From assembly GCA_029213265.1 (NCBI GenBank), contig JARGNG010000007.1, positions 62,001 to 126,000 on the forward strand: 64,000 nt of DNA, given 5' to 3'. Numbering within the stretch: position 1 is the stretch's first letter; the number at the start of each line of letters is the position of its first letter. The notes below the pieces were generated by a model that worked only from the letters and a program-made list of their open reading frames with translations, had not been told where the DNA came from and searched no databases. Of the stretch, positions 47,618 through 56,760 are shown in pieces. The DNA is from Verrucomicrobiales bacterium. Its GTDB lineage: Bacteria; Verrucomicrobiota; Verrucomicrobiia; Verrucomicrobiales; DEV007. The position numbers and the translations under genes were made by a program.

Positions 47618-48610
47618 TCAGCGATCAAACTGTGCATCGAAAACGATGTTCGAAGCCGGAAAGTCGACCTTCTTCACAAAGGCCGCGGACTCCGCACCGC
47701 CCGCTTCACGATCCATTCCGCCGTCCTCCCACTCCACAGAGAGAGGGCCGGTGTACTGGATATCGTTGAGCGCGCGAATGATGCGCTCAAAATCGATGTT
47801 TCCGCGTCCGACGGATTTGAAATCCCAGTATCGCTTCCGGTTGTGGAAATCGACGTGGCCGCCAAACACACCAGCGTCGACCGGATGATCCGACCAGCTC
47901 GCATCCTTCATGTGGACGTGGTTGATTCGATCAGAGAAACGATAAATAAACTCGACGTAGTCAACGCCCTGGTAGCCCAGGTGACTGGGGTCGTAGTTAA
48001 AGCCGAAGGCAGGATGAAAGTCGATTGCCTCCAGAGCGGTCTCGGCAGAGGCAATATCGAAAGCGATCTCGGTCGGGTGGACCTCCAGCCCGAACTTGAT
48101 CCCGTTTTCCTGAAAGACATCCATGATCGGCCCGAAACGGTCCGCAAAGTCCTTGAACCCTGCCTCAATCTGTCCCGGCATATTGGGCGGGAAGGAATAG
48201 AGAAGGTGCCAGATCGAAGAACCGGTAAAACCATTCACAACACCGACTCCGAATTCTTTGGCCGCCACAGCTGTCTTTTTGAGTTCTTCAGCAGCGCGCT
48301 GGCGAACTCCTTCGGGATCCCCGTCGCCCCATACGTATTCAGGAAGGATCTGCTTGTGTCGCTCGTCAATGCGATCACAGACGGCCTGCCCGACGAGGTG
48401 GCTGGAAATGGCGTAGCACTTCATGTTGTGCTTCTCGAGCAGCTCGCGTTTCGCGGCACAATAAGCAGCGTCAGCCTTGTCGACTTCGAAGTGGTCGCCC
48501 CAACAGCCGAGCTCGACACCGTCGTAGCCCATTTCTTTGGCTTTTACGATTACGGTTTCGCAATCGAGGTCGGCCCACTGGCCGGTGAATAGTGTAACAG
48601 GTCTTCCCAT
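47618..48610 (-). CDS. Sugar phosphate isomerase/epimerase, TIM barrel, cytoplasmic
   Basis: 330 residues without a signal peptide. Family features: [51 protein letters not shown] with the metal glutamate, [24 protein letters not shown] and [15 protein letters not shown]. This points to the xylose-isomerase-like TIM barrel family with a divalent metal centre; the length and VHPTE motif fit the group found in sugar catabolic clusters of Verrucomicrobia and Planctomycetes. Substrate unknown. It is single, with a terminator shared with tctA. Confidence 0.88.
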   Translation of the reverse strand: MGRPVTLFTGQWADLDCETVIVKAKEMGYDGVELGCWGDHFEVDKADAAYCAAKRELLEKHNMKCYAISSHLVGQAVCDRIDERHKQILPEYVWGDGDPEGVRQRAAEELKKTAVAAKEFGVGVVNGFTGSSIWHLLYSFPPNMPGQIEAGFKDFADRFGPIMDVFQENGIKFGLEVHPTEIAFDIASAETALEAIDFHPAFGFNYDPSHLGYQGVDYVEFIYRFSDRINHVHMKDASWSDHPVDAGVFGGHVDFHNRKRYWDFKSVGRGNIDFERIIRALNDIQYTGPLSVEWEDGGMDREAGGAESAAFVKKVDFPASNIVFDAQFDR

Positions 48611-48777
48611 GCGTAGCAGATCAGGTAGTAGAGTTTAAACAGTTTCCGCGCCCCTTTCGCCGGCCAATAACCGGCCTCTGGAAACGCACCGCAAATACCT
48701 ACCGTTTCCGCGATGTCCCTTCAAGAAGGAAATCGGAGTTTTCAGGCACTCCACGGGGAATCTTGAATCCGCCCCGC

Positions 48778-48812
48778 AAAAAAGGCCCCGTGGGAATCCA
48801 CGGAGCCTTCTT
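48778..48812 (-). terminator. Intrinsic terminator of the TpsB-like gene
   Basis: Minus strand: AAGGCTCCGTGG-ATTC-CCACGGGGCCTT followed by TTTT; 11 of 12 positions pair. It starts 23 bp after the stop at 48835. Confidence 0.9.
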
Positions 48813-48834
48813 CGAAATTTCTTGTTCGGCTGAC

Positions 48835-50697
48835 TTAGAAAGTTGCCGTCGCACCGATGTGGAAGCGACCTGACTCATCAGCAACCACATTTTCGGTGAA
48901 GACCGGGTAACCGTAATCGACGCGAAGCTTGAACCAGTCGCTGTAGTTCCAGCGGAGACCGACACCGACCGAACCGATCTGGAAGGTGGAAGGCTCAAGT
49001 GGGAGCAGATCCACGTTACTCATGCTTGCCGCATCAAAGAATCCAAGGAAACGAAGACTGTCCGTCTCATTCTCCCAGTCGTAAATCCGACCGAAGGAAA
49101 GCTCAGGAGTGTAGAATTCAACCGTTCCCCAGAAGCCTTCATCACCACGGGCGACGCGCTGATCGAAACCACGGACGGTGTCATAACCGCCGGCGCCCAG
49201 TTGCTCAGAGGCCTGCAGATTGCCATTGGCAGCCTGACCTTGCAGCTTGAAGCGGGCCGACCAGTCTTCGCGGAGGCGCTGCTGGTGCTCAATTCCACCG
49301 ACAGCGTAGAAGTACTCGGATTTGGAACCGAGACGGGACTGGTCGAAGGTGAAATCATCATTGTGGCCGTTGAAGCCACCAGGAGAATAAACACCACGAA
49401 TATCAAACTGAGTCACACCGCGATTCCACTGAACCGTCTCCTGGTAACCAAGGCTGAACTGGAAGATTTCCACCCGACTTCCGAAAAGCTGGAGGTTTCC
49501 AACGTTTCGAATATCAGTGAATTCAAGATTGTTACCATTCGACTTCCAATCAAATCCGAAGTCCATCTCCCTTTGACGATTTGCCTTCGCATCGAGAGGA
49601 ATTCCATACCGTGCACTCAGCTGAGTGTTCTCGCCCTCGGAATCAAGAAAGTTTCCGCCGCCGGCAGGAATTGGATCAGAATCGATCTCCACAAAAGAGG
49701 CCAACACCGTAATCCAATGCCTCCAGGGGAGAGCGTGGGTGTAGACGAGCGAGTTGGCGCGAACGTGCTCAAAATCGAGGTCACCGGTATACTGGTAACT
49801 GAGTGACTGATTCGGGCCGAAGAGGTCACCGAAGTTAAAGCCGAAAACCAGGCGGTCTTTACCGAGGAAATCCGTTCCGGAATCTTCGTAGCCGGTGTAG
49901 AACCAGTTCGAGCGGGACTCATAGTTTTTGAGAATCACGTCGGTCGTTCCAAATTCAAAACCGGGTGCATAGACCATATCCACTTTGCGATATGGCGAGC
50001 GGTTCACCCAGGAGAGGTCGCGGAGGATTTCAGAGGAACGAATGACCTCACCTTTTTGCACGCGCATTTGAGAGCGAATGAACTCTTCCGTGTCTGTGTC
50101 GACTCCCTCCACGCGAATTCGCGCAAGCTGAGATTCGATGACGACCAACTGGACCACACCGGAAGTTATGTCCTGCTCGGGGAGCAGAACGTCGACCACA
50201 GGTCGGTCTCCCTCACGGTAAGCAACGATCACGTCCTTCACCATCTGATCAAGAGATCCCAGAGAGACCGGCTTGTTCATGTAGCTCTGCAGGACGAGGC
50301 CGACAGAACGGGGAAATTCTTCGAAGTCGTGCCAAATACCTTCCACGCCGGGCCAGCCGTCTGGACGAACGTCACCGGGACGGGGAAGGAGAACCACGCC
50401 TAGAAGTTGGTTGACGAGGTATTCCTGTTCGCTTGGGCCACCGCCTAAACCGGCTGTCTGGTCGAGCTTGAAGCGCCCCATCCTATCAACAGAAATCGGA
50501 CCTGTTCCACCACCGGAGTCAAGAATCGACTGAGTCTGTCCGACCTGCCCCTGCACGGTCGGGGGTAGTGCGTCGATCAGGATTTCGGTCCCATATTGGT
50601 CGGTTACTGTCTGTTGCGCCGAGGCCATGCTCGCGATTGCGACACAGACGATCCCGCTAAGGCCGGAAATGAATTTTTGGATTCTCATCGTATTCAA
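48835..50697 (-). CDS. Two-partner secretion-type outer-membrane transporter (TpsB/ShlB/FhaC-like)
   Basis: 620 residues with a signal peptide (about 1-28). A Gly/Asp-rich stretch follows, then POTRA-like domains (DVLLPEQDITSGVVQLVVIE, ARIRVEGVDTDTEEFIRSQM and RDLSWVNRSPYRKVD), and a 16-strand-type barrel with the lid-motif DTVRGFDQR (about 505-513, the VRGY/F box of Omp85/TpsB loop 6). The chain ends in a terminal phenylalanine (RFHIGATATF). TpsB proteins export one large TpsA exoprotein; no TpsA with a filamentous-haemagglutinin domain is encoded in this window. It may serve a distant partner or a different cargo. Confidence 0.9.
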   Translation of the reverse strand: MNTMRIQKFISGLSGIVCVAIASMASAQQTVTDQYGTEILIDALPPTVQGQVGQTQSILDSGGGTGPISVDRMGRFKLDQTAGLGGGPSEQEYLVNQLLGVVLLPRPGDVRPDGWPGVEGIWHDFEEFPRSVGLVLQSYMNKPVSLGSLDQMVKDVIVAYREGDRPVVDVLLPEQDITSGVVQLVVIESQLARIRVEGVDTDTEEFIRSQMRVQKGEVIRSSEILRDLSWVNRSPYRKVDMVYAPGFEFGTTDVILKNYESRSNWFYTGYEDSGTDFLGKDRLVFGFNFGDLFGPNQSLSYQYTGDLDFEHVRANSLVYTHALPWRHWITVLASFVEIDSDPIPAGGGNFLDSEGENTQLSARYGIPLDAKANRQREMDFGFDWKSNGNNLEFTDIRNVGNLQLFGSRVEIFQFSLGYQETVQWNRGVTQFDIRGVYSPGGFNGHNDDFTFDQSRLGSKSEYFYAVGGIEHQQRLREDWSARFKLQGQAANGNLQASEQLGAGGYDTVRGFDQRVARGDEGFWGTVEFYTPELSFGRIYDWENETDSLRFLGFFDAASMSNVDLLPLEPSTFQIGSVGVGLRWNYSDWFKLRVDYGYPVFTENVVADESGRFHIGATATF

Positions 50698-50830
50698 ACG
50701 GGGAGGAAAATAATATTCTTCCCCAAGAAGCTATTCGATTAACACACGTTAAGTGGGTTGAAAAAGGTTTTTTTCGTTATTTTTTGCCACAGCACCCACA
50801 TTTCGACCATGCTAGGGCCTCTCGAATAGA

Positions 50831-51634
50831 ATGGAAGCAGAAAATAACGTAAGTCTCGTAGACACACACGCCCACCTCGCATCATCCAAGCTGCGGCCTG
50901 ATCTGGACGCAATCCTGGAGCGCTCTCAAGGTGCCGGATTATCAAGAATTGTGTCCATCGCGTGCGATTTGGAGGATTCGAAAACCAATCTGGAACTCGC
51001 CGGAGCGAATCCACTCGTTTCTCCAACGGTCGGAATTCATCCTCTCTACGTTCACGAAATCGAATCTCCCGGTTGGGAATCGGAACTCAGGGAACTCGCA
51101 TCTAGTCCCGGGGTTGCGGCCATTGCCGAAATCGGACTCGACTACTTTCATCCTCCCGGAGACGGTTCCTCCGACGCGGACTGGAGAAAGCTCCAGCGGG
51201 AAATCTTTGAGCGGCAGCTTGAGATTTCCATCGATTTGGATCTCCCGGTCGTGGTTCATCAAAGGGAAAGCGCAGAAGATGTCACCGCCGTCCTGCGTCA
51301 GTTTCCGGAAACGCGCGCGGTTCTTCACTGTTTCACCGGAACCATGGCCGAGGCAGAGACCGCTCTCGATCTCGGACACTACTTGTCTTTCACCGGAATC
51401 CTGACCTTCAACAATGCTAGCCAGGTTCAAGAAGTGGCCGCCAACGCACCGCTCGATCGAATCATGGTGGAAACGGATTGTCCCTATCTCGCTCCCGTGC
51501 CGTTTCGGGGAAAGCGCTGTGAACCGGCCTACGTTCGTCATACCGCGGAAAAGCTCGCTCTCCTGAGGGGTCTTGATCTTGCCGAAATCGCCCGGGCGAC
51601 ATCGGAAAACGCCTCCCGCTTTTTTGCTTTGTGA
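50831..51634 (+). CDS. tatD: TatD family metal-dependent hydrolase (DNase)
   Basis: 267 residues, full length. The family's metal ligands are in place: DTHAHL (D11, H13, H15), EIGLDYFH, VVHQRESAED, LHCFTGTMAEA and METDCPYLAPVP. It forms a TIM-barrel nuclease in the cytoplasm, linked to DNA degradation or repair. Monocistronic and divergent from the TpsB-like gene; the 133-bp gap between them is AT-rich and should hold both promoters. Confidence 0.96.
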   Translation: MEAENNVSLVDTHAHLASSKLRPDLDAILERSQGAGLSRIVSIACDLEDSKTNLELAGANPLVSPTVGIHPLYVHEIESPGWESELRELASSPGVAAIAEIGLDYFHPPGDGSSDADWRKLQREIFERQLEISIDLDLPVVVHQRESAEDVTAVLRQFPETRAVLHCFTGTMAEAETALDLGHYLSFTGILTFNNASQVQEVAANAPLDRIMVETDCPYLAPVPFRGKRCEPAYVRHTAEKLALLRGLDLAEIARATSENASRFFAL

Positions 51635-51739
51635 CAACGAACGGGGCCGTGTTCCCGTGTCCGGAAGAATATCCGCTTATTTGCAAATACGGGAAAGAAG
51701 GCGAAACTTTCAACGTAACGGTACTGTTACCTTTTCCCT

Positions 51740-51931
51740 ATGACCTCAGACCGCAACCATTTGATTCGCGAAAAGAAGTTTCGTCCGGTTGATGCAATAA
51801 GCCGAAAGAAGGGCCATCATTATGGTGCCACCTTGACTGACGACCACACGCTTTTCCTCCTGAATCAGCAACGAGATCGCCGATCGAAGAAAGAGAATCG
51901 ATCCTGGATTTCCCGGCTCTTCCGCCGTTAG
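51740..51931 (+). CDS. Small basic hypothetical protein
   Basis: 63 residues, rich in Arg, Lys and His (REKKFRPVDAISRKKGHHYG, then RDRRSKKENRSWISRLFRR). It converges with ligA and the two stop codons overlap (TTAG at 51928-51931). A short inverted repeat, GTAAC-GGTACT-GTTAC, lies about 20 bp before the ATG. No family recognised. The even composition and clean start favour a real gene, but it has no independent support. Confidence 0.5.
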   Translation: MTSDRNHLIREKKFRPVDAISRKKGHHYGATLTDDHTLFLLNQQRDRRSKKENRSWISRLFRR

Positions 51932-54102
51932 AGGAGAAGCGCCTGCTCCACCTCTCCTTCTCCCTCTTCTGTGCTTTCGCCGCCGACGAGAGATTGAAAG
52001 TCTTCTTCCGAGAGAATGATTACGCCCAGCGACTCTGCTTTGTCGCGCTTGGAACCTCCGCCTTCCCCGGCGAGAAGATAATCCGTCTTTGAGCTGATCG
52101 ACCCCGAGACCTTCCCGCCCAAGGAGAGAATACGATCCTTGAAATCGTTCCTGGGAGCCGAAAGCGTCCCGGTGATAACAAAAGTCTTTCCGGCGCAGCC
52201 GCCGCCCGCTTCCTCCGCCGAAGGCGGGATCGGAGCATAGTTTTCCGATTGCGGATCAATTCCCATCTCTGCCAGCCTCTCCAGCAGCACAATACCGGAG
52301 GAGCTTTGGAGAAAGGTCATCATCGAATTCGCGACGGTAGGCCCCACCTCAACGGCGATTTGATACTCCACCAGGGCAGGATTGTCTTCCTTTCTCTGAC
52401 CGACCTTCATCTGACTGAGCTCGGGAAAAACAGGAGACTCCAGCAGCTCTCCAAAATTCCGGTGAAGACGCGCCAACTCTCGCGCCGCCGACTCCCCCAC
52501 CTGCGGAATTCCAAGACCGTAGAGCCAGCGGTGCAACGGGGCGGTTCTGGCACGTTTGGCTGTTTCCACAATCTTAACGGCATTCTTGGCACCGAGCATT
52601 CGCGGCTCCTCTTCAGTCCCGAGATTCAACCCGGCCAGCGATTCCGGGTTCAGAACAAACAAATCGGGAATCGTTTTTACGACGCCTCTTTCGACCAGCT
52701 TCTCGGCAACAATGGAACCGACCCCATCGATGTCGAGCGCTTTGCGACTGACAAATTGCTTGATCTGATTCGCGGACTGCGCAGGGCAGGTTCGATTGAG
52801 GCATTTCAAAGCCACAAAGCCTTCCGGTCTCTCCACCGGCTCCCCGCAACTGGGACAGATTCCCCCGACCGCTTCGAAAAGATTGAAGGGAACAGAGTCT
52901 TCAGGACGCTTTTCGAAAACCACTTTGACCACGGCCGGGATGATTTCGCCGGCCTTTTCTATGATCACCGTATCGCCGATGCGGACATCCTTTCGATCGA
53001 TCTCGTCCTGATTGTGCAGGGTCGCCCGCCGGACTGTCGTGCCGGAAACGAGAACCGGTTCCAACTCGGCAACCGGCGTAAGGTTACCGGTTCGGCCCAC
53101 CTGGACCGTGATATCATGCAGAACCGTTTCCTTCTGTTCGGGCGGATACTTGAAAGCGGCTGCCCACCGCGGGGCGCGCGAGGTGTAGCCCAACTGCTCC
53201 TGGTCGGCGACGTCATTGACCTTGATCACTGCACCGTCCGTCGCATACGGCAGAGAATGGCGGGCCACATCCAGTTCACGGACCGCAGTGACGACCTGCT
53301 CGAGGGTTTCGGCTTCCCAGATCGGCTGGTTCGGAGGCAGTCCATACCGTTTCAGAAGCTGGTGGAATTCCTTCACGCTCCGGGGCTCGACGCCATCGAT
53401 ACGACCACGCCCATGAGCCACAAAATCAAGTGGTCGCCGGGCCACCTCGCGGGAATCGAGCAGTTTCAGCGAACCCGCCGTGGCATTGCGGGGATTCTTA
53501 AAGGTGCTGAGACCGGCCGCTTCCCGGCTCTCATTCATCTCCGCGAATTTCTCGTTCGGCATGAAAATTTCCCCCCGCACCTCCAGCCAGGCAGGTGCGT
53601 CGTCGCCCAAACGCAGCGGGATGTTCCGGATCGTTCTCACATTCTCCGTGACGAGATCACCCACCGCACCATCCCCCCGTGTCACCGCAAAGGCCAATTC
53701 ACCCGCATCGTAGTGAAGCGCAACGGCGACACCGTCGATCTTTGGTTCAATCGTGACCGGAATTATTTCGGCATTCAGATTTTTCTGCAAACGCGCAAAA
53801 AACTCACCTAACTCCTCCTCGGAGAAGACGTCATCAATGCTTAGCATGGGAACATCATGAGCCCGCTGCTCAAATCCGTCGATCGGTTCGCCCCCGACCC
53901 TGCGAGTCGGCGAATTCGCGGAAGCGAGCTCGGGAAAGCGAGCTTCGAGAAGTTCCAGATTCCGGAACATCTCATCGTATTCGTTATCCGGAATCTCAGA
54001 GATCCCCTCGACATAGTAGAGCCGATTGTGACGTTCCAGCTCGCGAGTGAGCCGCGAAATTTCTTCAGCCGCCTCTTCAGAAGTCATGCCGGGGAAGAAC
54101 AA
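51928..54102 (-). CDS. ligA: NAD+-dependent DNA ligase LigA
   Basis: 724 residues with every LigA module. NAD+-binding domain Ia (HNRLYYVEGISEIPDNEYDE), the adenylation motif with the active-site lysine K121 (EPKIDGVAVALH), the OB fold (GRTGNLTPVAELEPV), a zinc finger (CPSCGEPVERPEGFVALKC, then NRTCPAQ), the helix-hairpin-helix region and a C-terminal BRCT domain (GKTFVITGTLSAPRNDFKD). It seals nicks in replication and repair. A start at ATG 54087 (MTSEEAAEE) is also possible. Convergent with the small 51740 gene. Confidence 0.98.
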   Translation of the reverse strand: MFFPGMTSEEAAEEISRLTRELERHNRLYYVEGISEIPDNEYDEMFRNLELLEARFPELASANSPTRRVGGEPIDGFEQRAHDVPMLSIDDVFSEEELGEFFARLQKNLNAEIIPVTIEPKIDGVAVALHYDAGELAFAVTRGDGAVGDLVTENVRTIRNIPLRLGDDAPAWLEVRGEIFMPNEKFAEMNESREAAGLSTFKNPRNATAGSLKLLDSREVARRPLDFVAHGRGRIDGVEPRSVKEFHQLLKRYGLPPNQPIWEAETLEQVVTAVRELDVARHSLPYATDGAVIKVNDVADQEQLGYTSRAPRWAAAFKYPPEQKETVLHDITVQVGRTGNLTPVAELEPVLVSGTTVRRATLHNQDEIDRKDVRIGDTVIIEKAGEIIPAVVKVVFEKRPEDSVPFNLFEAVGGICPSCGEPVERPEGFVALKCLNRTCPAQSANQIKQFVSRKALDIDGVGSIVAEKLVERGVVKTIPDLFVLNPESLAGLNLGTEEEPRMLGAKNAVKIVETAKRARTAPLHRWLYGLGIPQVGESAARELARLHRNFGELLESPVFPELSQMKVGQRKEDNPALVEYQIAVEVGPTVANSMMTFLQSSSGIVLLERLAEMGIDPQSENYAPIPPSAEEAGGGCAGKTFVITGTLSAPRNDFKDRILSLGGKVSGSISSKTDYLLAGEGGGSKRDKAESLGVIILSEEDFQSLVGGESTEEGEGEVEQALLL

Positions 54103-54120
54103 TAGCTTATACAGCCCGGA

Positions 54121-54411
54121 TCAGGGCTCCCGATGATCACCCTGCTTGGCGATCTCTTCCTCAAGCCGCTCACTAAGCCACTGCTTGATCATGCTCTGGT
54201 AGTTCAGGTAACGATGGCGCGCGAGACGCTTGATCCGGCTCAGCATCTGGGGATCAAACCGCAGAGTGATCGTTGTTGATTCCCGAACATTCTGACGATG
54301 AACGGAGGCATTCATTAATCGTGAGTCGATCGCATGTCCCGCCCAGAATTCCGCCTCCTCCTTTTCATCTTCGAATTCGGGGATTTCGTTCCACGTTTGG
54401 ATCGTTTTCAC
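54121..54411 (-). CDS. brnA: Antitoxin of the CopG/BrnA type
   Basis: 96 residues from a GTG start at 54411. The N-terminal part IPEFEDEKEEAEFWAGHAID and the C-terminal ribbon-helix-helix (TTITLRFDPQMLSRIKRLA, YLNYQSMIKQWLSERLEEE) match the CopG-like antitoxins paired with BrnT-type toxins. It should bind the toxin and repress its own promoter. The toxin gene lies upstream (54475-54753) with 63 bp between, most of it the dispersed repeat 54413-54447, which ends one base before the start codon. Antitoxin and toxin are normally closer. Confidence 0.85.
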   Translation of the reverse strand: MKTIQTWNEIPEFEDEKEEAEFWAGHAIDSRLMNASVHRQNVRESTTITLRFDPQMLSRIKRLARHRYLNYQSMIKQWLSERLEEEIAKQGDHREP

Positions 54412-54412
54412 A

Positions 54413-54447
54413 AGGCAACAGGGTTAGGTGGTAGACTCAACAGGGTT
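54413..54447 (-). repeat. 35-bp dispersed repeat, copy B, between brnT and brnA
   Basis: Reverse complement matches 16397-16431 at 32 of 35 positions. It fills most of the brnT-brnA gap and ends one base before the brnA GTG, so it replaces the usual Shine-Dalgarno region. Confidence 0.75.
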
Positions 54448-54474
54448 AGATGACCGGGGATTTCAGCTCGCAGC

Positions 54475-54753
54475 TCAAACCCACTCCGCGTTTTTCCGCT
54501 CATAGAAAGTTTCTTCGTGCGCTTCCATCTCTCGACAGAAGATCACCCGATAGTTCTTTCCATCGGTCCAGAATACAGAAAAGAGAAACCGGGCATTGAG
54601 CGTTTTCCCCAGGGAAAAATAGCGCGCCTCCGCATCGCTGTTGTCCGATTCGGGAAGCAGACGGATGGAGAAAGGATCCTCAAACGCCTCTTCGACTTCA
54701 CGAGGTGTGATCTTTTTCAAATCGAAGTGGCAGTCAATCCAGTCAAATTCCAT
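54475..54753 (-). CDS. brnT: Toxin of the BrnT family
   Basis: 92 residues from ATG 54753 (MEFDWIDCHFDLKKI); the open frame runs to 54849 but its extra 32 residues do not look like the family. BrnT landmarks: the EFxW start, a helix ITPREVEEAFEDPFSIRLLP, then DAEARYFSLGKTLNARFLFS and NYRVIFCREMEAHEETFYE, where the family's final strand and basic/acid active-site residues lie. BrnT proteins are RNase-like growth inhibitors. It is followed by the BrnA-type antitoxin. Confidence 0.82.
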   Translation of the reverse strand: MEFDWIDCHFDLKKITPREVEEAFEDPFSIRLLPESDNSDAEARYFSLGKTLNARFLFSVFWTDGKNYRVIFCREMEAHEETFYERKNAEWV

Positions 54754-54877
54754 GAGGCAGCGGTAGGCAGGACCTGTGCAGCATTTCCGCTCCGGTCCTT
54801 GCGAGTCGAGAGTACGAGGAACGCGCAAGGAAATCAACGCTAGAAACACCGTTTTTGTTCCTGATGTAAGGATCTCT

Positions 54878-54897
54878 TGAAATTTTCATAAATTTCA
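54878..54897. promoter_or_regulatory. Perfect palindrome in the brnT/lipoprotein intergenic region
   Basis: TGAAATTT-TCAT-AAATTTCA, a perfect 8-bp inverted repeat with a 4-nt spacer. It lies 125 bp upstream of brnT and 36 bp upstream of the divergent lipoprotein gene. A ribbon-helix-helix antitoxin could bind it as an operator; that is inference. Confidence 0.5.
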
Positions 54898-54932
54898 GTT
54901 TTATAAATCATTAATTGCCGTTAAATAATATT

Positions 54933-55466
54933 GTGAACGCTCAATTCCTCAGACCACTCCTCTGCGGTGTCCTTCTCGCCTCGTGTCAGACAACCAAGCC
55001 GTATGCCCCTCCCGCACAGCCCGCTGTCGTGGATTCGGTCGAGGTGGAAGTGCGCACCTTTCAGGGTCGACCGGAAGCCTTTGCCATCGTGGAAGGCTCT
55101 CTTTCGACCAGCGCAGCGCAACTCGTGGATTCCAGGCAATCCCGTGATGAAAACCGACTCTACCTCGAAGTTCTTGAGCAAACACCCCGCGGTGCCGCGC
55201 TCGCCGGAGCGATCACTGACTCGCCCACCTTTAAGACGAAGGTGCCCCTTGAGCTGCTCGGATTGATGCCGGGAGACTACATTCTTTCGACCAACGGCAT
55301 TGAAACTCCCATTTCGGTTCCCGGGATTCGCGCGGAAACCTTTTCCGGGGAGACACTCTCTTCCGCCAGCATTCCGGCAGAGGAAATCGTCGATGAGTTC
55401 ATTGCGATCGAAGATTCCTCGTTCATCGAACCGCGATATTCCGGCGGGATTCCGGAGCTGGAGTGA
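54933..55466 (+). CDS. Lipoprotein of unknown function
   Basis: 177 residues from GTG 54933; the frame is open from a TTG at 54915. The N-terminus LRPLLCGVLLASCQTTKPYA has a lipobox (LLASC) and a Pro-rich linker. The mature part includes AIVEGSLSTSAAQLVDSRQS, LYLEVLEQTPRGAALA and many Glu/Ser residues. No known domain was recognised. It is divergent from brnT and converges with the LptF/G permease gene, 9 bp apart. Confidence 0.72.
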   Translation: MNAQFLRPLLCGVLLASCQTTKPYAPPAQPAVVDSVEVEVRTFQGRPEAFAIVEGSLSTSAAQLVDSRQSRDENRLYLEVLEQTPRGAALAGAITDSPTFKTKVPLELLGLMPGDYILSTNGIETPISVPGIRAETFSGETLSSASIPAEEIVDEFIAIEDSSFIEPRYSGGIPELE

Positions 55467-55475
55467 GCGCGCCGC

Positions 55476-56597
55476 TTATTTCTGGCTGAGTTTCCAGAAC
55501 ATATAGATTCCCAGAGAGAGGAACAGAACATTCGGCACCCAGACGAGCAGGTGTGGATACAGCTCTTCGTTCTCCCGCATCATTTTCGCAAACGTGAGCA
55601 TGACATAGTAGACCACTGCGATGACCATACTGAGAACGAAACCAGCAGTGCTCTCCCGCCGTTGTGCGGTAATTCCGAGTGGCACCCCGACCAGGGCAAA
55701 GGTGATACAGGAAACCGAAAAGGCCATTCGCATACTCAGTTCCGTTCGATAGGTCGCGCGCATTTCGGGCTCGAGATTTCGATCCCCAACCTTCTCGTAG
55801 AGACGGGATAGCGAAATATTGTCGGGCTTATCGAGGGTTTCATCTGCATTTTGCTTAAACTTGGCAATGGAAACGCCCGCCGTTGCCTCATCCATGAAAA
55901 CCGGCTGTGCTGAATCCATGAAGTCCCCCTCCTGTCCGCGCAGCATAAGGTTGACCTCCATCATGTCGAGAACCAGTTCGGGATCCTCTTTTTCCAGCTG
56001 AACGGAAACCTCAGCCGTTTTTGCGATGGCGAGCGCCTGGGGAACATTGTCCTCCATCTTAACCATCTGAAAATTCTTCAACTTTCCATCCACCTTCTCG
56101 GCGTAGACGAGGTGATCATCGAGTCTCGTCATCACCTGCTTGTCCGGAAAAATCAGCATGGGATCTTTCGAGATCATATTAATGAAAGAGCCTTTCATGC
56201 CCTCCATCTTCATTTTCGCCATCGGAGTGATGGAAAGATTCACCCAGGCACAGATGGAGGTGAAAAAGATTGCAAGAATGGCCACTGGCACACAGATCCG
56301 GGTCATACTGAGTCCCGCCATTCGCATCGAGACGAATTCGCTGTCAGCAGACAGTCGACCGAAGGTCAGAAGGATCGAAGTCAGAAAGGAAAAGGGAATC
56401 GCGAGGCTCAACGAGATCGGAATGACCAGCGCAATGAATTTGAAAACGAAAAATAGATCCAGATCCGGCCGCTTTGCCAATTCCCTGAGGATCTCTTTGA
56501 AAACATTGCCCAGGACCAAAATAATGATGATCACCGCCACGGCATATATGGCGGAGATAAAGACCTGACGGGCGATGTAGCGATCGAGAAGATTCAT
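55476..56597 (-). CDS. lptG: LptF/LptG family permease (lipopolysaccharide export)
   Basis: 373 residues. Membrane helices flank a periplasmic domain: N-terminal LLDRYIARQVFISAIYAVAV, then VPISLSLAIPFSFLTSILLT and the characteristic GRLSADSEFVSMRMAGLSM, a periplasmic part (about 130-275), and C-terminal AFSVSCITFALVGVPLGI and VYYVMLTFAKMM. Two such permeases normally work with LptB and LptC to extract LPS. Only one is in the window and I cannot tell LptF from LptG by eye; the symbol is provisional. Confidence 0.9.
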   Translation of the reverse strand: MNLLDRYIARQVFISAIYAVAVIIIILVLGNVFKEILRELAKRPDLDLFFVFKFIALVIPISLSLAIPFSFLTSILLTFGRLSADSEFVSMRMAGLSMTRICVPVAILAIFFTSICAWVNLSITPMAKMKMEGMKGSFINMISKDPMLIFPDKQVMTRLDDHLVYAEKVDGKLKNFQMVKMEDNVPQALAIAKTAEVSVQLEKEDPELVLDMMEVNLMLRGQEGDFMDSAQPVFMDEATAGVSIAKFKQNADETLDKPDNISLSRLYEKVGDRNLEPEMRATYRTELSMRMAFSVSCITFALVGVPLGITAQRRESTAGFVLSMVIAVVYYVMLTFAKMMRENEELYPHLLVWVPNVLFLSLGIYMFWKLSQK

Positions 56598-56760
56598 TCA
56601 CTGACAGACAATACGATCCAGAGGAGAAATCCTTGGACCGACCTCCGCAATCTCTGCCAGTTACCGATATTCAGCAAGGCTGAAAGGGATGCCCGCTACG
56701 CCCCCGGGGGAAACGAGAGTCCCCCAACGAGCACAGGGCCCGAAAATTCTGTGAAAAGAT

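Noticed and set aside
52249-53811. 520-codon plus-strand frame opposite ligA
   Set aside because: Complement of an intact, motif-complete LigA; no recognisable product.
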